NCBI RefSeq assembly: GCF_015706575.1 | Contig: NW_024037058.1 | Coordinates: forward strand, 7,689,806 to 7,753,805 | Reading direction: 5' to 3' | Source of the DNA: Patiria miniata | Taxonomy: Eukaryota > Echinodermata > Asteroidea > Valvatida > Asterinidae | Length of the DNA: 64,000 nucleotides | Part shown: positions 60,247 through 64,000 of the stretch, in pieces | How positions within the stretch are numbered: the stretch's first letter is position 1 | Layout of the letters: each line of letters begins with the position of its first letter | Translations under genes and position numbers: made by a program | The notes under the pieces: model-generated | What the model was told of the DNA's origin: nothing | Seen by the model: only the letters and a program-made list of their open reading frames with translations | The model's database searches: none

Positions 60247-60874
60247 ACTCGCAACTTTTTTTGAGAGGCTCTATAGCCCGGCGCGGAAACACGCGCCGCC
60301 ATTATTTTTATACCATTTTAAAGCTTGGAATCTTAACTTTATCCCTGGCGAGCATTGATGTGATATTTAAAAGAGTTTTAAAATTATTAATCGGGTTCAA
60401 ATAAAGGCATGTCGAAAACAAACTCAACCGATTTCAAGGGAAATCAATGATGCGGTACCGTCATCAGATGCAAACTCGAGTCAACAAGCTGTTGAAATGA
60501 CAAAAAAAAAAACACATTTGATTTATATTAAAAATACAGGGAACTTGAAACGAAGAACTATATTGTGAATTGATTTAAGGTGTAGTCTACATGGATCGAA
60601 AAGAAAAGGAAACACAAAAAAAAAAGGCAACGAGATCGTCATATCATGATCAAGATGAAGCATTTCCACATTAAAAATGCGCATGCTTGATTTTCCTTGA
60701 AATCGGTTGCGTTTGTTTTTGACATGTCTTTTTTTGAACACACATTATTTCAAAACCCTTTTTAAAATCACACCAATACTTAGCCTACCAGGGATAAAAT
60801 TTAATATTCCAAGCTTTATGGCGGTACGTGTTTCCGCGGCGACGCTAGAGCTTCGAAAAAAAATGTTGAGGGTA
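60247..60874. repeat. Diverged foldback element, ~200 bp arms
   Basis: CGGAAACACG...CCGCC with TTTTAAAGCTTGGAAT and AACCGATTTCAAGGGAAATCA on the left pair with TGATTTTCCTTGAAATCGGT, ATTCCAAGCTTTATGGCGG and CGTGTTTCCG on the right. About 200 bp of spacer. Confidence 0.7.
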
Positions 60875-61129
60875 ATTTCGGACGCGCTGTACAACTTATT
60901 TTTCTATGGTATCCAGAAAATGTATCGTTTGTTATAAAATTTATAAAGTGATCATGTTTACTCGTAAATGTACCATGTGAATAAAATAACAATCCCGCAT
61001 TTTTATTGTCTTTTCTTTTATCGATTTGCACATGACATGGCCTACTAATGTTGCTGGTACCCTGATCGACCCAAGTTTGAGAGTGTTTGAGATAATCGTG
61101 TCTTGACAGTGGTGTAGACAGTGTACTTG

Positions 61130-61595
61130 TATTAAAGAGGTTGTGGAATGCTCGAAGACATTTCCGTCATTTTTCAGGTGTTATGTAGCCTAAGGTGTGA
61201 TGAAATAAAAACGACTATTGTGTCTGTCATGAAATGAGTACAAACGGTGGCACAATTGCAAAAGGTACTTTTGAGAGCTGTTTTCAGGTCCTGTTTCGAC
61301 CCAAAACATAGTAAATCGTGACGTAATAAACAGGACTCGTGTATACTACGCTGCATCAGGAGTCCTGTTTATTACGTCACGATTTTCTATGTTTTGTTTG
61401 CTGCCCCCAACGACGAATTTTACACAAATTGCACGTTTGGGTCGAAACAGGACCTGAAAAACCAGCTCTCAAAAAGTACCTTTTGTACTCAATTTATGAC
61501 AGACACAATAGTCGTTTTTATTTCATCGCACCTTAGGCTACATATACCCGAAAAATGACGGAAATGTCTTCGAGCATCCCACAACCTCTTTAATA
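61130..61595. repeat. Foldback element, ~200 bp arms
   Basis: TATTAAAGAGGTTGTGGAAT...GACATTTCCGTCATTTTT on the left pairs with its complement ending at 61595. The inner arms (GTAATAAACAGGACTC with AGTCCTGTTTATTAC) close near 61350 with a loop of ~22 bases. An insertion of ~45 bp breaks the symmetry in the right arm at ~61400-61440. Confidence 0.85.
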
Positions 61596-61875
61596 TTACA
61601 GTGTAGTTATATTTGTTTTGCCACAATAACAGTACACTGTGCACTTATTATTTTTTTCAAGAATACATGTATTGATTTACCGTTGTGTTTAATTTACATT
61701 GTATTACTTTTGTCGAATCCAAAGTGGATGCACTGAGGGCCAAGGTGTTGACGCCCCCACATGCAATATTTTACCAATATTCAAACCAGAAGGTGAAGCT
61801 GCAGCCCATTGCCCTCCCCAGAATTGTGAAATATAGAAAGTGGAATAGAGCACCCCTAGTTTCGAATGTCATCAA

Positions 61876-62406
61876 TTAAAGGGAATGTACATCATTGGTT
61901 TTCGATGTAATTTTCAGAAATGAACTATTTGAGGGGTTAGTATATAGATCAAATATTGTTACACTGACATTTTTGAAGTTTTGTGTTCGAAAAGGTTGGA
62001 AAAACCAAGAAAAACACAAATGTTTAAGTAGTCTGGTTCCCTGACTCCACAAAAGATAAAATGGATCAATTTATAGATGATGGAAAATTGTAGGGCACGG
62101 GAACCAGTCTAGCTGGCCTGCACCCGTTCATGAAACATGTAACCAATAGCAAACAAAATTTGGACTGAAAAAATGGTTAATTTGGAGCAGTAGTTCAAGA
62201 ATAGTTAGGTTTTTCCAACGCTGGTCGGCCGACCACCGTTGGAAATGTATACAAAAATACCATTTTCTTGAAAAAGACTTCACACCAGGTGCCATAATTT
62301 TACAAAATGCTTGAGACTATCATTTACCAACATCCTAGTAAGGTATTTCGTAAAAACTTGGTAGTTTTATTTTTCGATGTTTGCAAATGTTGTATATTCC
62401 CTTTAA
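61876..62406 (+). repeat. F520 TTAA-ended element, copy 4
   Basis: TTAAAGGGAATGTACATCAT to TTGTATATTCCCTTTAA, with the central CCAACGCTGGTCGGCCGACC word. Intergenic, upstream of the UGT exon; best match to copy 1. Confidence 0.8.
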
Positions 62407-62554
62407 GACATAAAAGTCAATGTATGTCTTAAGTTAAAGCAAAGAAGTGAAGACGACTGTTTATTTTTAAATCAGTGCTAAAGGTCTGAAAAGTATAGCC
62501 CTTTCCTCCGCCTGTTCGGTAGATATTAATAACAAGAAAGAAACGAACAAGAGG

Positions 62555-62866
62555 CAGTGGCCCACCCGGGGGTGGGGGTGGGCTTGAGCCCGCCCCCAAG
62601 AGGTATAATAGTCAATATTTTTTTTGGGGGGGGGTCATTTTTTTTAGTCCCACGATTTGACCGTGGTGATATGTATGTGGCCTATTTTCGGGTAATATAA
62701 TAGGGGTGTAAATTGCGCCATCAACGTCAAAATAGTCCCCCCCCCCCCCCCAAAAAGGATTGATTTTCTGCCGCCAAAAATTGTGGGCAACTTTTTTTTT
62801 TCAATAACAAAAACCTTCTAAAAACAATTTGATAACACCCCCAGCCAAATCCTGGGTGCGCCACTG
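62555..62866. repeat. Miniature element with CAGTGGC(G/C)CACCC ends
   Basis: CAGTGGCCCACCCGGGG at the left and CCTGGGTGCGCCACTG at the right are inverted ends of a type common in hAT-like miniature elements; G and C runs lie inside. Confidence 0.65.
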
Positions 62867-63126
62867 AAAAGCGGGAAAGACCCCCTTCATTTTTCCCCCC
62901 GGAAAAAGAAGTGTAGTCTAGCGGATATTGGTAAATAAAATATTATGTTAAGCAGAAGTGCTGTAAAAATGTCAATCATTGCAATCGCGGTGATCACACC
63001 TTAAAACAAAATGCCGGTATGATTGAATTTCTACACTGCGGTGATTGAACGTAGATGCCCTGTTGGTATGCTGCCAGAAGTGTGATACACTCTTAACTGC
63101 AGACACTTTACCGCTCACTTAGCTGA

Positions 63127-63731
63127 ATGATGGATCGTCATGGGTGTGCACTGCTTTTGTTAGGTCTTTGTTGCACTGGCTTGATCGTTTGCCAGTGCGG
63201 AGAGGATTCGCGCCCGAAATTCAAGTTTTTGGTCTACACAGGAGGGGAGGATGGCAGCCATCACATGCAGACCATAAATGTAGCGAAGGGTTTGATAAGA
63301 CAGGGACACAGCGTCACTTTCCTCCTGAGTAGCAGCTGTACCAAGTGGCTTCATGAAGGTGATGCCTACCTCTTCAACTTCATCGTCTACCGATCATCTT
63401 TGACGACCGAGGAGCGGGAGGCCATCTCCGAAGAGTTCTCCGTGGGCGTCATGACGGGGGAGCTGGGTAGCCTAGCGGGGTTCATGAAGGCCACACTCCG
63501 TGGAATGATAGATGGGAACAGACGGCGTAATCGGCCCCTGAATCTGTTACTCAACGAGTGCGATGATTTGTTGGGAGACGCGGAAGCCATGCACGCCATA
63601 CGAGAGGGACAATTCGACATGCTAATTGGTGATGACATGACTGGGTGTAATCCCCTACTTGCCAATAAGTTAGACATCCCATTTGTCCTGTACGGATGCA
63701 CTGCTGTTAAACCCACCAAACTACAACTACT
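63127..63731 (+). CDS. UDP-glucuronosyltransferase, first exon (gene continues beyond the window)
   Basis: GT1-family enzymes move glucuronic acid (or another sugar) from a UDP-sugar onto small lipophilic acceptors, facing the ER lumen. The exon gives 201 codons plus two bases, ending CAA CTA CT|GTGAGT. Residues 1 to ~25 are a signal peptide (CALLLLGLCCTGLIVCQC). Then KFLVYTGGEDGSHHMQTINV and GLIRQGHSVTFLL form the usual strand-loop-helix start with the catalytic-type His (SHHMQ). FDMLIGDDMTGCNPLLANKL then DIPFVLYG is the family acceptor-side motif. The UDP-binding signature lies in exons not present. Start: the first of two adjacent Met codons; the second (63130) is equally possible. Confidence 0.9.
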
Positions 63732-64000
63732 GTGAGTATTATGTGCAATCTTCTTTTTCCGCAATGATCTGTTCATAAATGCCTGAATCGTCACTCATCC
63801 TCGCTGTTGCCGATCGCCTGATATCAGGCGAAGGTGGCCGCTTTAATCTCTTCCATACATTCACATTTCATGCTCACTGACGCGAAAGTTTTAAGTTTAA
63901 CCCATGTCACTGGATGAGAGTGCAAAGATGTCAGAGGTTATCCAGCTTTATTGGGTAGGAGGGCGTTTGGTACATAGAGAAGCCTAGTCATGCAGTAATC
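63732..64000 (+). other. Start of UGT intron 1
   Basis: Follows the GTGAGT donor. The only structure noticed is a short palindrome (GATCGCCTGATATCAGGCGA, ~63812-63831). No exon seen before the window ends. Confidence 0.6.

Overview
The window is animal nuclear DNA: AT-rich, intron-heavy and crowded with short inverted-repeat elements, tRNA-derived SINEs, satellites and long poly(G)/poly(C) runs. The encoded proteins and the repeat types fit a marine invertebrate deuterostome, most likely an echinoderm; hemichordate or lancelet cannot be excluded from the sequence alone.

Five genes can be supported, four of them complete at the coding level. From left to right: (1) minus strand, 19533 to 97, an extracellular alpha-carbonic anhydrase (paralog A, 8 coding exons, 315 aa); (2) minus strand, 25552 to 23729, ETFBKMT/METTL20, the mitochondrial lysine methyltransferase of electron-transfer flavoprotein beta (3 exons, 310 aa); (3) plus strand, 26073 to 44353, a SWAP70/DEF6-family protein (11 exons, 670 aa; EF-hand-like N-terminus, PH domain, long charged coiled coil); (4) plus strand, 50360 to 58888, a second carbonic anhydrase (paralog B, 8 exons, 352 aa) with the same intron positions and phases as A plus a Thr/Pro-rich stalk; (5) plus strand from 63127, the first exon of a UDP-glucuronosyltransferase that runs off the window. 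All exon models were built by hand from reading frame, GT/AG sites and phase, and every complete model closes in frame.

The layout is mirror-like: CA-A and ETFBKMT point left, SWAP70 and CA-B point right, and ETFBKMT and SWAP70 share a ~520 bp divergent promoter. The two carbonic anhydrases would hydrate CO2 outside the cell or at its surface; the neighbouring genes have unrelated jobs (mitochondrial protein methylation, PIP3/Rac signalling), so no pathway cluster is implied.

Most of the window is intron and repeat. The most notable non-coding structures are: a ~3.1 kb palindrome (20648-23773) whose arms contain the last 13 codons of ETFBKMT, with a tandem-repeat core; tandem arrays of decoy 3' splice sites directly before exon 7 in both carbonic anhydrase genes; SWAP70 exon 8 enclosed between two oppositely oriented arrays of one satellite motif; a ~182 bp tandem array in SWAP70 intron 6 with a perfect TGACGTCA in each unit; a 22 bp minisatellite framed by 38 bp direct repeats; and several miniature inverted-repeat families, three of them ending in TTAA. 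I recognised no LTR retroelement, Polinton or other virus-like element, no CRISPR and no rRNA; one LINE tail carries readable reverse-transcriptase C-terminal coding sequence.
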